Part shown: positions 9,576 to 18,632 of the stretch, piece after piece | How positions within the stretch are numbered: position 1 is the stretch's first letter | Layout of the letters: every line of letters starts with the position of its first letter | Assembly: GCA_028278245.1 (NCBI GenBank) | Contig: JANQEQ010000148.1 | Location: 1 to 64,000, forward strand | Source: Phycisphaerales bacterium | Lineage (GTDB): Bacteria; Planctomycetota; Phycisphaerae; Phycisphaerales; SM1A02 | Reading direction: 5' to 3' | Length of the DNA stretch: 64,000 bases | Made by a program: the position numbers and the translations under genes | The notes under the pieces: generated by a model | What the model saw: only the letters and a program-made list of their open reading frames with translations | Database searches by the model: none | What the model was told of the DNA's origin: nothing

Positions 9576-9965
9576 TTGGAAGAAACAAAAGAGATATTAG
9601 CAATACTCGTATCATGGCCAACGGCTACCATTGTCGCAGTATTGGTTCTCCGTAGACCGATTAAAATGCTCGTAGAAAGATTAATAAAATCAGAATCAGG
9701 AAAAGCTAAAGTTGGGCCAGTTGAAATTGAACTTGGCAAGCTTGCTGAAGAAGGAAAACAAGCCGTTCACAGTTTAAACCGAATAAACTATCTTATGGCA
9801 GAATCAAGGTTGTTGGAGCTTGAGATAACCGAGGGTATTTTCGGATCTATGTTTTCACCTGACCAAAGAGAAAGAATGAAAAAACAAATCGGTGAACTTG
9901 AACAATTAACAAAAAAAGCAGCTAACAAGGCAAATCCAGCCGACGCCCGTACCTCGCGCAGCTGA
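9576..9965 (+). CDS. Small membrane-anchored protein, second integron-like cassette
   Basis: A 129-residue protein with one N-terminal membrane segment (about residues 7-27, ILAILVSWPTATIVAVLVL). A basic stretch follows (RRPIKMLVERLIKSESGKAK), then a helical, coiled-coil-prone tail rich in Lys and Glu. No family is recognised. The coding sequence is clearly more A+T-rich than its neighbours, as expected of acquired DNA. It begins about 25 bases after the attC core at 9550 and its 3' end runs into a second attC-like element, as cassette genes often do. Confidence 0.6.
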   Translation: MEETKEILAILVSWPTATIVAVLVLRRPIKMLVERLIKSESGKAKVGPVEIELGKLAEEGKQAVHSLNRINYLMAESRLLELEITEGIFGSMFSPDQRERMKKQIGELEQLTKKAANKANPADARTSRS

Positions 9966-9979
9966 TATGCAACTTAGGC
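9921..9979 (+). other. Second, degenerate attC-like site
   Basis: It begins GCTAACAAGGC like the first site and ends CTTAGGC, where an active site would read GTTAGGC. Inner pairing is partial (CAGC with GCTG, GCA with TGC). The length is 59 bases and it overlaps the 3' end of the small membrane protein gene. The lost G at the cleavage position suggests an inactive or decayed site. Confidence 0.5.
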
Positions 9980-10130
9980 ACACGGTGGATTGTCGCGCAA
10001 GCTCGTGCACCGCTAGCAGATATGGTGATCGAGGGCTGAGGAAGGCGTCCACGGAGTGACTTACGATCCCAGCGGACGGTTCAAACGAGTGCCAATAGCT
10101 CCGGGGTGTACGCAGAGAAGGCAATCCCCC

Positions 10131-10136
10131 TATAAT
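10131..10136 (+). promoter_or_regulatory. Possible -10 box upstream of sodA
   Basis: A perfect TATAAT lies 122 bases before the proposed sodA start. No convincing -35 hexamer is seen at the usual distance, so this is a weak call. Confidence 0.25.
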
Positions 10137-10257
10137 CTCTGCCCGGCTCGCCCCGAAAGGCAGTTTGTGATTGATTGCGGGAAAAACATCGGGGAACCCG
10201 CTCACATCTGCTTTGCTCGCTTTTTACCCCCCCGAACCAATCAAGAGGATATTTCCC

Positions 10258-10887
10258 GTGACTTTTACTCTTCCTGAACTCCCCTATGCTCACGATGCCC
10301 TGGAGCCGCACATTGATGCTCTGACTATGGAAATTCACCACGGAAAGCATCACCAGGCGTATATCAACAATCTCAATAATGCTCTTGATGGACAGGCCGA
10401 CCTGCAAGCCATGTCTATCGATGACCTTTGCCTCAATCTGGATAAAGTTCCCGAGTCGATCCGAACTGCAGTTCGGAACAACGGCGGGGGACACTACAAC
10501 CACAGCCTGTTCTGGACCATCATGGCCTCCCCATCGGCCGGAGGAGGAGGCAAGCCGGGTGGTGTGCTGGGGGAGAAGATTGATGCCACCTTTGGATCAT
10601 TTGACGCATTCAAGGAACAGTTTGCCAAAGCTGCAGCTACACGTTTTGGCTCAGGCTGGGCGTGGCTCACCTCCGACGATAACGGTGAACTGATTATCTG
10701 CTCAACACCAAACCAGGATAATCCGCTGATGGAGTGCTGCGGCACCTGCGGCAAAACAGTTCTCCTGGGTTTGGATGTCTGGGAACACGCCTACTACCTG
10801 ACCTACCAGAACCGTCGCCCTGATTATGTTGAGGCATGGTGGAATGTCGTCAACTGGGAAGCCGTGGCCCAGCGCTACGGTCGTTGA
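10258..10887 (+). CDS. sodA: Superoxide dismutase, Mn-type
   Basis: A 209-residue cytosolic enzyme that converts superoxide to oxygen and hydrogen peroxide. The family signatures are complete: a first metal His in [10 protein letters not shown], a second in [11 protein letters not shown], and the Asp and His of [16 protein letters not shown]. The GGGHYNH context and the NQDNPL glutamine favour the Mn over the Fe form. The start chosen is GTG at 10258, preceded by AAGAGGA; upstream codons lack homology. It lies just downstream of the cassettes and is followed by a strong terminator, so it is probably monocistronic. Confidence 0.93.
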   Translation: MTFTLPELPYAHDALEPHIDALTMEIHHGKHHQAYINNLNNALDGQADLQAMSIDDLCLNLDKVPESIRTAVRNNGGGHYNHSLFWTIMASPSAGGGGKPGGVLGEKIDATFGSFDAFKEQFAKAAATRFGSGWAWLTSDDNGELIICSTPNQDNPLMECCGTCGKTVLLGLDVWEHAYYLTYQNRRPDYVEAWWNVVNWEAVAQRYGR

Positions 10888-10938
10888 CAGTCGATTCTCA
10901 TCGGTTTCGTTGATTTATCCTAAACCCTGATGTTTCCT

Positions 10939-10966
10939 GCCCATACCCCACGGTATGGGCTTTTTG
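10939..10966 (+). terminator. Rho-independent terminator of sodA
   Basis: A nine-base-pair stem (GCCCATACC / GGTATGGGC), a four-base loop and a following TTTTTG run, 51 bases after the sodA stop codon. Confidence 0.9.
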
Positions 10967-11074
10967 TTCCACCTACCCGCGATGCGATAAGTCGAAAATT
11001 CAATCTTTTTCACCCCTTCTGGTCGAAATATCGTGGTACAGCACATTATCAGGTTGGCACCGGGAGATTGCATC

Positions 11075-11242
11075 ATGAAGCAACGAAAACGTTTACGTCG
11101 CAGCCGGGTATTGCTGGCCGTTATCATGTTCGGGCTGGCCTTCGTGGCACTCTCCGGTTGCAATATGGTCAAAGGCATTGGCGAAGATATCTCCGCAATC
11201 AGCCAGGGAGGCCAGGATATCATCGACGATATGGGTAGCTAA
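11075..11242 (+). CDS. Entericidin-like small lipoprotein
   Basis: A 55-residue protein with a basic N-terminus (MKQRKRLRRSR), a hydrophobic segment and the lipobox LSGC, then NMVKGIGEDISAISQGGQDI, typical of the entericidin EcnA/EcnB family. Known members are tiny membrane lipoproteins, in enterobacteria a toxin/antidote pair; in other phyla their role is unclear. The ATG at 11075 is preferred to an upstream one at 11033 because it gives a normal lipoprotein signal. Only one copy is present. Confidence 0.8.
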   Translation: MKQRKRLRRSRVLLAVIMFGLAFVALSGCNMVKGIGEDISAISQGGQDIIDDMGS

Positions 11243-11328
11243 CCACTTACTGGGGTGATCGACTCACCTGATTTGTTGGATATACCAGGGGATAAACCAT
11301 CACTAATTTGCTACTATGCCTTCATTGA

Positions 11329-11402
11329 GCCGACGTAGCTCAGTTGGCTAGAGCGTCTGACTGTGGATCAGAAGGTCTCGGGTTCGAGTCCCGGCGTCGG
11401 TA
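11329..11402 (+). tRNA. tRNA-His (anticodon GTG), without extra 5' G
   Basis: A full cloverleaf can be drawn: acceptor GCCGACG with CGTCGGT, D stem GCTC/GAGC, anticodon stem TCTGA/TCAGA around CTGTGGA (anticodon GTG) and a T arm with TTCGAGT. CCA is not encoded. The base before G1 is A rather than the extra G (position -1) of ordinary tRNA-His, the first pair is G1-U72, and the discriminator is A73 instead of C73. These identity changes are known in a group of Alphaproteobacteria with a divergent histidyl-tRNA synthetase. hisS starts 80 bases downstream. Confidence 0.95.
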
Positions 11403-11481
11403 TTTTCATCCTTTCACCAGGGAAGGCTTGAGAGGGATTTCCTCATTTTGGCGGTTGGGGCATCATTTCGGAGAACTCAGG

Positions 11482-12957
11482 GTGACAAAGAAGATTAAGC
11501 CACGTGTTTTTCGCGGCTTACGGGATTGGCTGCCGGAGGAAATGAGCGCCCGTCTGTGGATCATTGACACAATCCGCGAGGTATACGAGCGCTACGGATT
11601 CGCTCCCCTGAGCACACCGGCTATCGAATATTACGAAGCTCTCACCGGGTCCGCCGGCTCTGAGATCCAGAGCACACTGTTCAAAGTCAACAATCCAGAC
11701 CGGGGTGTGAATCCCGGCGATGATGCGCTGGGATTGAGATTTGATCTGACAGTTCCCCTGGCCAGAGTAATTTCTCAGTACCGCGATTTACCTCGTCCAT
11801 TTCGTCGATACCAGGTTGCCAGTGTGTACCGGGCGGACAAGCCGGATCCGGGTCGCTTCCGTGAATTTACCCAGTTTGATCTTGATGCGGTCGGTGTTCC
11901 CACCACGATTGCGGATGTCGAGATCATGTGCGCGATGTGCGATACGCTATCGGCTCTGGATGTCGGACCGTATCAGGTGCGATTCTCCAGCAGGTCTATT
12001 CTCAATTTGCTGCTGAAATATGCCGAGATCCCCCCAAAGGTCACAGTTGGGAAGGATGATGTACGACCCGCTACGGATGTATTTCGCGTGCTGGACAAGT
12101 TCGACAAAATCGGCGCGAAAAAGGTAAGGCTCGAACTGACCACCGGTTACAAAGATGAGTCCGGCGATTCCATCCCCGGCCTGGGTTTATCCAACGAACA
12201 GGTTGATCTGATCGAACAGTTCCTCGCGATCAAATCTGAAGATCGTGATGATGTACTATCCCAGCTCGCTGGTTTGTTTTCTGATGTTGAAGGGGCACCA
12301 GAAGAAATCGCTGTCATCAAGGATATGTCAGACCAACTGGCTCTGCTCGGATACGGCAGCGATCGGATTGTGATCGATCTCAGTATTGCGCGCGGCCTGG
12401 CGTACTACACCGGCCCGGTTTTCGAGGCCGTTCTGCTCGATGCGCCAGAGTTCGGCTCGGTGTTTGCCGGCGGAAGGTACGACGAATTGGTTACACGCTT
12501 TATCGGAGAGAAAATCCCCGCCACCGGCGCGTCGCTTGGCGTCGATCGCCTGCTGGCTGCGCTCATTCATCTCAAACGGGTGAAGCAGGAAAAAACACCG
12601 ACCAGGGTGCTGGTCACCGCGATGGATCCGGCGCTGACCAATGACTATCTGGAAATGACGTGGGAACTGAGACGAGCGGGTATTCCCTGCGAGATGTTCC
12701 TCGGATCAAAACGCAAGGGTATCGGCAAACAGATGAAGTACGCGGATAGCCTGGATATTCCCTTTGCCGTTATGTTTGGCGAAGATGAAAAGAACAGGGG
12801 CATTGTCACGATCAAAGACTTACAGCAGGGAAGGGCAGAGTCACAGGCAATTGAAGGGCGCGAACAGTGGATCCGTGAACGTCCAGGCCAAATCGAAGTT
12901 CCTCGAAATGATCTGGTCGATCGGATCAAGGAACTGCTCACCGATCAGCATAAGTAA
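11482..12957 (+). CDS. hisS: Histidyl-tRNA synthetase, divergent type
   Basis: A 491-residue class II synthetase that charges tRNA-His. Seen are the N-terminal RGLRDWLPEE, the motif 2 region (RYQVASVYRADKPDPGRFREF), the FTQFDLDAVG stretch, the histidine-binding ARGLAYYTG and motif 3 (GASLGVDRLL), followed by an anticodon-binding domain. The GRFREFTQFD form resembles the alphaproteobacterial/eukaryotic-like HisRS group rather than the usual bacterial GRYRQFHQ form. GTG at 11482 is chosen as start because it follows a GGAG site and gives the conserved N-terminus; an in-frame upstream ATG lies inside the tRNA. Adjacency to the unusual tRNA-His fits co-evolution or co-transfer. Confidence 0.95.
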   Translation: MTKKIKPRVFRGLRDWLPEEMSARLWIIDTIREVYERYGFAPLSTPAIEYYEALTGSAGSEIQSTLFKVNNPDRGVNPGDDALGLRFDLTVPLARVISQYRDLPRPFRRYQVASVYRADKPDPGRFREFTQFDLDAVGVPTTIADVEIMCAMCDTLSALDVGPYQVRFSSRSILNLLLKYAEIPPKVTVGKDDVRPATDVFRVLDKFDKIGAKKVRLELTTGYKDESGDSIPGLGLSNEQVDLIEQFLAIKSEDRDDVLSQLAGLFSDVEGAPEEIAVIKDMSDQLALLGYGSDRIVIDLSIARGLAYYTGPVFEAVLLDAPEFGSVFAGGRYDELVTRFIGEKIPATGASLGVDRLLAALIHLKRVKQEKTPTRVLVTAMDPALTNDYLEMTWELRRAGIPCEMFLGSKRKGIGKQMKYADSLDIPFAVMFGEDEKNRGIVTIKDLQQGRAESQAIEGREQWIRERPGQIEVPRNDLVDRIKELLTDQHK

Positions 12958-13061
12958 ACTTTCTGATCGCACCGATTTGCCGAACGTGAAAATATCTCTA
13001 AAACTTCAGATTTTCCGCGAAGCGCCGGTGGTAAAATTACGCTGTGGAATGAAGGCAAGCT

Positions 13062-13679
13062 ATGGAAAGTGTCGAGTCAAAGCAACAATCCGATGATCTG
13101 ATTCGACGGGCCCAGCAGCGTGATGAGGGTGCCCTGGAGAAACTTCTCAAAGCCAACACCCAGAGGCTGCTGATCTCCGTAAGAGCGGAGCTTGGCCAAC
13201 GCGTTCGCCAACGTCTGGAGTCTCAGGACGTTATGCAACAAGTGTATCTGGACGCACTTCAGAATATAGACAACTTCGAAAACTGGGGTCCGGACAGCTT
13301 CTTTCAGTGGCTGCGCCGAATTGCGATCAACCGTATCTGCGATGTTGACCGTAAAGCTTTCAAAACGAAAAAACGTGGGGGAGAATTGCGGGAAGGTGAT
13401 CTTGGACGTGATGAATCAATGGTGCAGTTGCTCGATCTTCTGGGAGGATCGGTCACCACGCCGAGTCTGGCTGCTGGATTACCGGAACGAGTCAAACTTC
13501 TACGCCGATCTCTGGAACAATTGAGCGAGGATCAATGCGAAGTCATCCAACTTCGCTACATAAATCAGTTGAATGTCGCTGAGACAGCAGCGAAGATGGG
13601 GAAATCAGAACAAGCGGTGCGCAGCTTGTGTGCCCGGACTCTGATCCGTCTTCGGGAGTTGCTCGGCGATGCCATCTGA
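13062..13679 (+). CDS. ECF-type RNA polymerase sigma factor
   Basis: A 205-residue sigma-70 family protein. Region 2 covers about residues 10-95 (LIRRAQQRDEGALEKLL, SQDVMQQVYLDAL, FFQWLRRIAINRI) and region 4 about 145-200 (LSEDQCEVIQLRYINQL, then a helix-turn-helix ending in RSLCARTLIRLRELL). No anti-sigma gene is adjacent. Instead its last 11 bases overlap a Ser/Thr kinase gene, an arrangement frequent in planctomycetes where phosphorylation is thought to control the sigma factor. The regulon is unknown. Confidence 0.9.
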   Translation: MESVESKQQSDDLIRRAQQRDEGALEKLLKANTQRLLISVRAELGQRVRQRLESQDVMQQVYLDALQNIDNFENWGPDSFFQWLRRIAINRICDVDRKAFKTKKRGGELREGDLGRDESMVQLLDLLGGSVTTPSLAAGLPERVKLLRRSLEQLSEDQCEVIQLRYINQLNVAETAAKMGKSEQAVRSLCARTLIRLRELLGDAI

Positions 13680-16296
13680 CGAATCGCAGCATGCATCAAA
13701 AGCGGGTGGGAATCCAACGGACTCCAATGCTCCGGTGCTGGAAACTGTTCTGGAAACATATCTGGATAAACTGGCGGCAGGGGAGGAACCGGACCAGGAG
13801 GCTTACCTCCGAGAATATCCCGAACTTGCCGATGCATTGCGCGGCGTGTTCAAGACTTTGGCATTTGTCGAAGCAACGAGCAAGTCAATCTACGGTACGT
13901 CGCTCAGCCCGGATCAATGGCTCGGGGAATACCGCATTGTTCGTGAGGTCGGGCGCGGTGGAATGGGCGTCGTCTATGAAGCAATACAGACATCATTGAA
14001 CCGAAACGTTGCGCTTAAAGTGCTTCCACCAGGAGCAGTTTTATCACCGAACGCACCTGAACGCTTCCTTCGCGAAGCAGAGACGGCCGGGAAACTTCAT
14101 CACACCAACATTGTGCCGGTTTACGCGGTCGGTGAGGAAGAAGGAATTCAATACTATGCTATGCAATTCATTGAGGGGAAGTCACTCGCGCAGTGTTTGA
14201 AAGACATGCGTGAGTCGGATATCGCGCTAACTCGTGATGACATGAACCAGATTGCGCGGTGGGGTCAGCAGATTGCTGATGCATTAGCGTACGCCCATCA
14301 ACAGGGTATCATCCATCGTGATATCAAACCTTCAAACCTGTTGCTGGATGCGCAAGACAATGTCTGGATAACGGATTTCGGTCTGGCACGTACAAACATC
14401 CACGCATCAATAACGATGACCGGAGATGTCGTGGGCACGGCCCGTTACATGTCACCGGAACAAGCGGGGGGAAGTCGCAATCCGATTGATGAGCGGAGCG
14501 ATATCTACTCCCTCGGAGTGACACTGTATGAACTGCTGGCACTTAATCCAGCGTTTGATGGTGAATCTCGGGAGGAAGTTTTAAACCGAATATCGCATCA
14601 ATCCCCCCAAGCGCTTCGACAATTGAATCCAAAGATCCCTCGTGATCTTGAAACCATCATTATCAAATGTATGGAGAAGCAGCGAACTCGACGATATGAA
14701 CGGGCTGTGGATGTTGCTGATGATTGTCGGCGTTTTCTGGCTGGAGATCCGATCAGAGCACGCCGAACTCCCATCATTGTCAAGGCGGTACGGTGGATTA
14801 ATCGACATCGTTTTCAAACAGCAGCAGTGTTAGTCACGCTATTATTAATCCTCGCGACAATGTTCTTCTTGTATCAGATCCGTCACGTCAGGGGCGAAGG
14901 ACTTGTCGCCAAAGGATTTGACGCGTTGTTGTTGGAGCGGGACTCTGTTCACGCGACTGCCCTGTTTGAGGAGGCGGAGCAATTGGGGATTGATTCTGCT
15001 CAACTTCACCTGGGCCAGGGTTTGATTTACGTTCTTAACATTCAACCTCAGCGCGGGTTATCCCCGTTGCTTCTTTCACTACAACGTGATTCAGATAATG
15101 TTGAGACTCGATTAGCCGTTGCATTTGCGTATCTCTCACTGGGAGACATGACAAACGGTGAATCCTATTTTCATAATATTGAACAGCATGAAATAAAAAC
15201 CCCATTGGGTTGGTTATTGCGTGGTCACATTCTGAAGTTGATGCAGGATAGAACGGCGCTTGATGCGTATAATCATGCTATTGCGTTGCAACCCAATTTA
15301 TCCATTGCGATTGAAGCGCGTGCATTTTTGCGCGCAGATAAATTGCTTGTTGATGGAGATCGCTATGAATTGGAAGGAATGCTGGAAGATTTTGATGCGT
15401 GGGTGAGGTTTTGGCCGGATTCATACCGATCATACACCGCGCGCGCTGCCGGTCTGATGTATGCCGGTGCATTCGGAAGAACACAACCGGATCTTCAGGA
15501 GAAATCCTCCGATTGGTTTGTTCAGGCTCTGGTTGATCTGGAACATGCTTTTACCTTACGTCCAGTGAAACATGCTTATCTATTGGCGCAACGTGGTTCT
15601 TATCATCGCTATTTGGGTAATTTTATTCAATCAGAACAGGATTTCCGCGAAGCAACACGATTGGATCGTGAAGCGGCTGGTGATGAGCATCCGGGCTTTA
15701 TCCATCACCACGTTCTTGTTCTTCATATTCTGGGGGAGCTGGAATCTGCTCTGGATATTCTTGATTTGGAAACGGATTCCACACCCACTTTTTTCCCGCT
15801 TCATCTTCAGCACGCAGTGATCCTGGCAGAGTTGGGCAGGTCCGATCAGGCCAAGGAACTGTGTCAGCAATTATTGGATGAGCAGCAAAGTTCAGATACG
15901 GGATTATTCCTGGTTGCTGATACGTTATTGTTGCTGGGTGAGCGTGAAACGGTACAGTCGGCGATCAACAGTTGGGCGACACAGCATATTGATGATGAAA
16001 AATATACGGAAGATATGCGACGCATCCTGCAAGGCAAGATTGATTATATGAATGGTCGTATCAATTCTGATGAACTGATCGCTCTAACTGATGGCCATCC
16101 CGGTGTTTTGTGCGACTGTTACTTTCTGATTGCAGTTGATGAATTAGGGCAGGGGCATCATCAGGCCGGCGTTGAAGCGTTGCTGAATTGCCTTGATACC
16201 GGAGTCTTTATTTATCTGCAATACAGGTTTGCACAGGTGTTTTTGGCTCGGGCACAAGAAGATCCCAAGTGGCCTAAGTGGATAGCAGAAAACTGA
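13669..16296 (+). CDS. Membrane Ser/Thr protein kinase with extracytoplasmic TPR-like domain
   Basis: An 875-residue protein. The kinase domain spans about residues 88-350: Gly-rich loop GRGGMGVVYEA, catalytic Lys117 in ALKVL, catalytic loop HRDIKPSN (His216), DFGLA, and the activation segment GTARYMSPEQ. One transmembrane helix follows near residues 384-402 (AAVLVTLLLILATMFFLY). The C-terminal 450 residues are helical and TPR-like (for example LGQGLIYVLNIQPQRGLSPLLL) and would be a sensing or docking domain outside the cytoplasm. Its start overlaps the ECF sigma factor gene by 11 bases, strongly suggesting co-translation and that the sigma factor is a target. The downstream neighbour is convergent. 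Confidence 0.93.
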   Translation: MPSDESQHASKAGGNPTDSNAPVLETVLETYLDKLAAGEEPDQEAYLREYPELADALRGVFKTLAFVEATSKSIYGTSLSPDQWLGEYRIVREVGRGGMGVVYEAIQTSLNRNVALKVLPPGAVLSPNAPERFLREAETAGKLHHTNIVPVYAVGEEEGIQYYAMQFIEGKSLAQCLKDMRESDIALTRDDMNQIARWGQQIADALAYAHQQGIIHRDIKPSNLLLDAQDNVWITDFGLARTNIHASITMTGDVVGTARYMSPEQAGGSRNPIDERSDIYSLGVTLYELLALNPAFDGESREEVLNRISHQSPQALRQLNPKIPRDLETIIIKCMEKQRTRRYERAVDVADDCRRFLAGDPIRARRTPIIVKAVRWINRHRFQTAAVLVTLLLILATMFFLYQIRHVRGEGLVAKGFDALLLERDSVHATALFEEAEQLGIDSAQLHLGQGLIYVLNIQPQRGLSPLLLSLQRDSDNVETRLAVAFAYLSLGDMTNGESYFHNIEQHEIKTPLGWLLRGHILKLMQDRTALDAYNHAIALQPNLSIAIEARAFLRADKLLVDGDRYELEGMLEDFDAWVRFWPDSYRSYTARAAGLMYAGAFGRTQPDLQEKSSDWFVQALVDLEHAFTLRPVKHAYLLAQRGSYHRYLGNFIQSEQDFREATRLDREAAGDEHPGFIHHHVLVLHILGELESALDILDLETDSTPTFFPLHLQHAVILAELGRSDQAKELCQQLLDEQQSSDTGLFLVADTLLLLGERETVQSAINSWATQHIDDEKYTEDMRRILQGKIDYMNGRINSDELIALTDGHPGVLCDCYFLIAVDELGQGHHQAGVEALLNCLDTGVFIYLQYRFAQVFLARAQEDPKWPKWIAEN

Positions 16297-16428
16297 TTCC
16301 CGGGGGTGAAGAGCGCAGCACGGCGTATATCTGCGTAGCCATTCGTCATGTGTATATTTTTACCTGCAACTTCCTCAAAGATGCATGAGATGTAGCATCT
16401 GTACGTCCATCTTGCATATCAAATTGAC

Positions 16429-17403
16429 TCAGGATCCGCTTTCACCTTCGGCGATGGCGACTTCGGTTTCATCAATAAGCTCTCGTCGGGCAACGATTCT
16501 CTGTTGTCTCAACATTAGCAATGCGCCAGTGACCGCCACGCATCCGCCCATCCATTGCCCCAATGCAAGCCTTTCCTGAAACAGAAAAAGTGATCCGATT
16601 GCCACAAGGAAGGGGTGAAGCTGCAGAACGCCGGCCGATACTGCCACGCCCAGGCGCGCGATACTGATATAATAAAGCACGTGACCAAGAGCAATACCAA
16701 TGACCGATGAGAAGAGCAGCAGGATGATTTGATTATTTGACATCTCAAGTGCGGATAAACCTGCCGATTTTCCCAGAACAAGCATCAGAATGACCATCAC
16801 CGCCGCGGTGTATTGACTGATGACAGCGAAGGCAATGACGGAGTTGATGCCTGCCATGTACTTCCGTACTGTCAATCCATAGAACGCAAAGAACATTCCG
16901 CTGGTGACGGCCAGGATCATTCCCCAGGCTTCATCAAGCGCGATCGACTGCTTTCCCCAGAGCAACGCAGCGGTTGTTCCCCCGAGCAACGCCAGCATCC
17001 CGATGATATATCCCCACGACCTGATAACTTTACGCTCCGACGGAAACAGCAGATAAGCGCCGACAGCAACGAAGATTAATTGGCTGCGCAATCCGAATGA
17101 CAAGAGGCCGGGATCGATTTTGTAATGCCCCCAAACGAAAGCCACCTGCCCCACAGCATTAACGGCGCTGGGGACGATTGCGGCCTTCCACAAGCCGCGA
17201 GGCAACCTTTTTCTTTTTGCGGCAAAGATCAACACCGGTGCCCAGATCAAGGCGCTAAAACCATAGCGTCAGCCGTTGCTGGTCCACACATCGATGGATT
17301 CAGCAAAGTGGCGCAGGAAGAGAGGTACACTGGCCCAGCCAACGAGGGTCAGGACAATCGTCATCGTACCGATCGTGTTTTTTTGAAGCGGTGTTGCGGT
17401 CAT
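16429..17403 (-). pseudogene. EamA/DMT-family permease interrupted by an in-frame TGA
   Basis: From the ATG at 17403 the frame reads MTATPLQKNTIG...SVPLFLRHF...DVWTSNG, then TGA at 17271-17269 (codon 45), then RYGFSALIWAPVLIF and on to 16429 without another stop. The family normally has Trp at this point (WRYGFSA), so a single TGG-to-TGA change is the simplest reading. The rest encodes about 280 residues with multiple membrane helices and the two-fold EamA repeat of drug/metabolite transporters. Possible outcomes are a dead gene, a sequencing error, low-level readthrough, or an N-terminally truncated product from TTG at 17250, which would lack the first helix. Confidence 0.8.
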
Positions 17404-17609
17404 ATATCAAAGGGCTTTCTGAAGCCCAATCACAGTATCCACATTGGATCATGCAGTCCAACCGCAGATGTAGGGGATTTTCTTTCAGATTATTCAACCA
17501 TGATTCGGAGATGAGTAAGAAAAACCCTGCCGCGGACGGTATCATCTTTTTAGACAGGACAGCAACCACACAGATAACAACGGTTTCCAAAGTCGGAGAT
17601 CACGAAATC

Positions 17610-18476
17610 ATGACCCCCCAACAAATGACACTACAACATACACGATACGGGTTCCTCGCCATGTTGTTTCTTGTTCTGGGAATATTCATCACATTCTCCG
17701 GCTGCAAGCAACAGGATGATCCATCACAAACACAAACGTCTCCGCCTGTCGATACGCCGGTTACGGAAGTCCCCCCGACGCTGTCAGCAGATGATACATC
17801 CCCGCCACCGGACGAGGCAGACGTCGCAGTTCCCCCGGCGCCTACAGAAGAGATACTCGCGCTGCAGGAGGCTATCCAGCAAAGGAAATTCGACGAACTC
17901 GTAGAGCGTATCGAACAATGCCAGGATATCAACGAGACGGTGTATTTTGAATATGACTGGGTGCTACCCACATCTGTACCACAGAAGGTGAAGTATGCGG
18001 GAACAGTTCTGCATCAGGCGATCACTTTATCATACGTCGAAGCTATTCCCGTGTTGTTGGAACATGAAGCTGACATACACGCCAAGGCAGCACCCAACGG
18101 ATCCCAGGCCCTGGCATTTGCCGCGGCTATTGGAAATGCAGATGTGGTTGCTCTTCTCATCGAGAACGGTGCGGATGTCAATGCGAAGGATAATCGCAAT
18201 GTCACCGCGCTCCACGGTGCTTCAGTGTTCGGTAACATGGCAGCCATTCGATTACTCGTAGAACATGGTGCTGATGTTAACGCTCAAAATAACGATGGTA
18301 CGGCACCTCTCCACATGGCTGCTCGATTCAGTCAGTACAAGGCTGCCCAATACCTGATTGATCATGGCGCCATAGTGAAAATATACAACAAGAACCGTAA
18401 AATCCCACTGGATTTCGCCATTGAGGAAGAAAATGACGAACTGGCAGACTTGCTCCGCCAGAATGACGATGGTTGA
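17610..18476 (+). CDS. Ankyrin-repeat lipoprotein
   Basis: A 288-residue protein with a signal peptide ending in the lipobox ITFSGC (Cys at about residue 32). A Pro/Thr/Asp-rich linker is followed by four or five ankyrin repeats (for example GNADVVALLIENGADVNAKDN and GNMAAIRLLVEHGADVNAQNN). It is probably attached to a membrane and displays a protein-binding surface in the periplasm. ATG 17610 is preferred to upstream in-frame starts because it yields the lipoprotein signal and has GGAG upstream. It is divergent from the broken EamA gene. Confidence 0.85.
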   Translation: MTPQQMTLQHTRYGFLAMLFLVLGIFITFSGCKQQDDPSQTQTSPPVDTPVTEVPPTLSADDTSPPPDEADVAVPPAPTEEILALQEAIQQRKFDELVERIEQCQDINETVYFEYDWVLPTSVPQKVKYAGTVLHQAITLSYVEAIPVLLEHEADIHAKAAPNGSQALAFAAAIGNADVVALLIENGADVNAKDNRNVTALHGASVFGNMAAIRLLVEHGADVNAQNNDGTAPLHMAARFSQYKAAQYLIDHGAIVKIYNKNRKIPLDFAIEEENDELADLLRQNDDG

Positions 18477-18632
18477 TTTCCGGCGATTCGTATGCGTAAA
18501 CCATGAAGTAATTTTTATTATGGAGTGTGGGTCATGACGAACACGATCAAATTGGTGAAGATCATAAGAGGAAACTGGGTAGAGAAGGGATATGAACGCT
18601 CATTCGGTTATTGAAACACGATAGGAATCGGA

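Noticed and set aside
11344-11481. Upstream in-frame extension of hisS
   Set aside because: It begins inside the tRNA-His gene; the GTG at 11482 with a ribosome binding site gives the conserved N-terminus.
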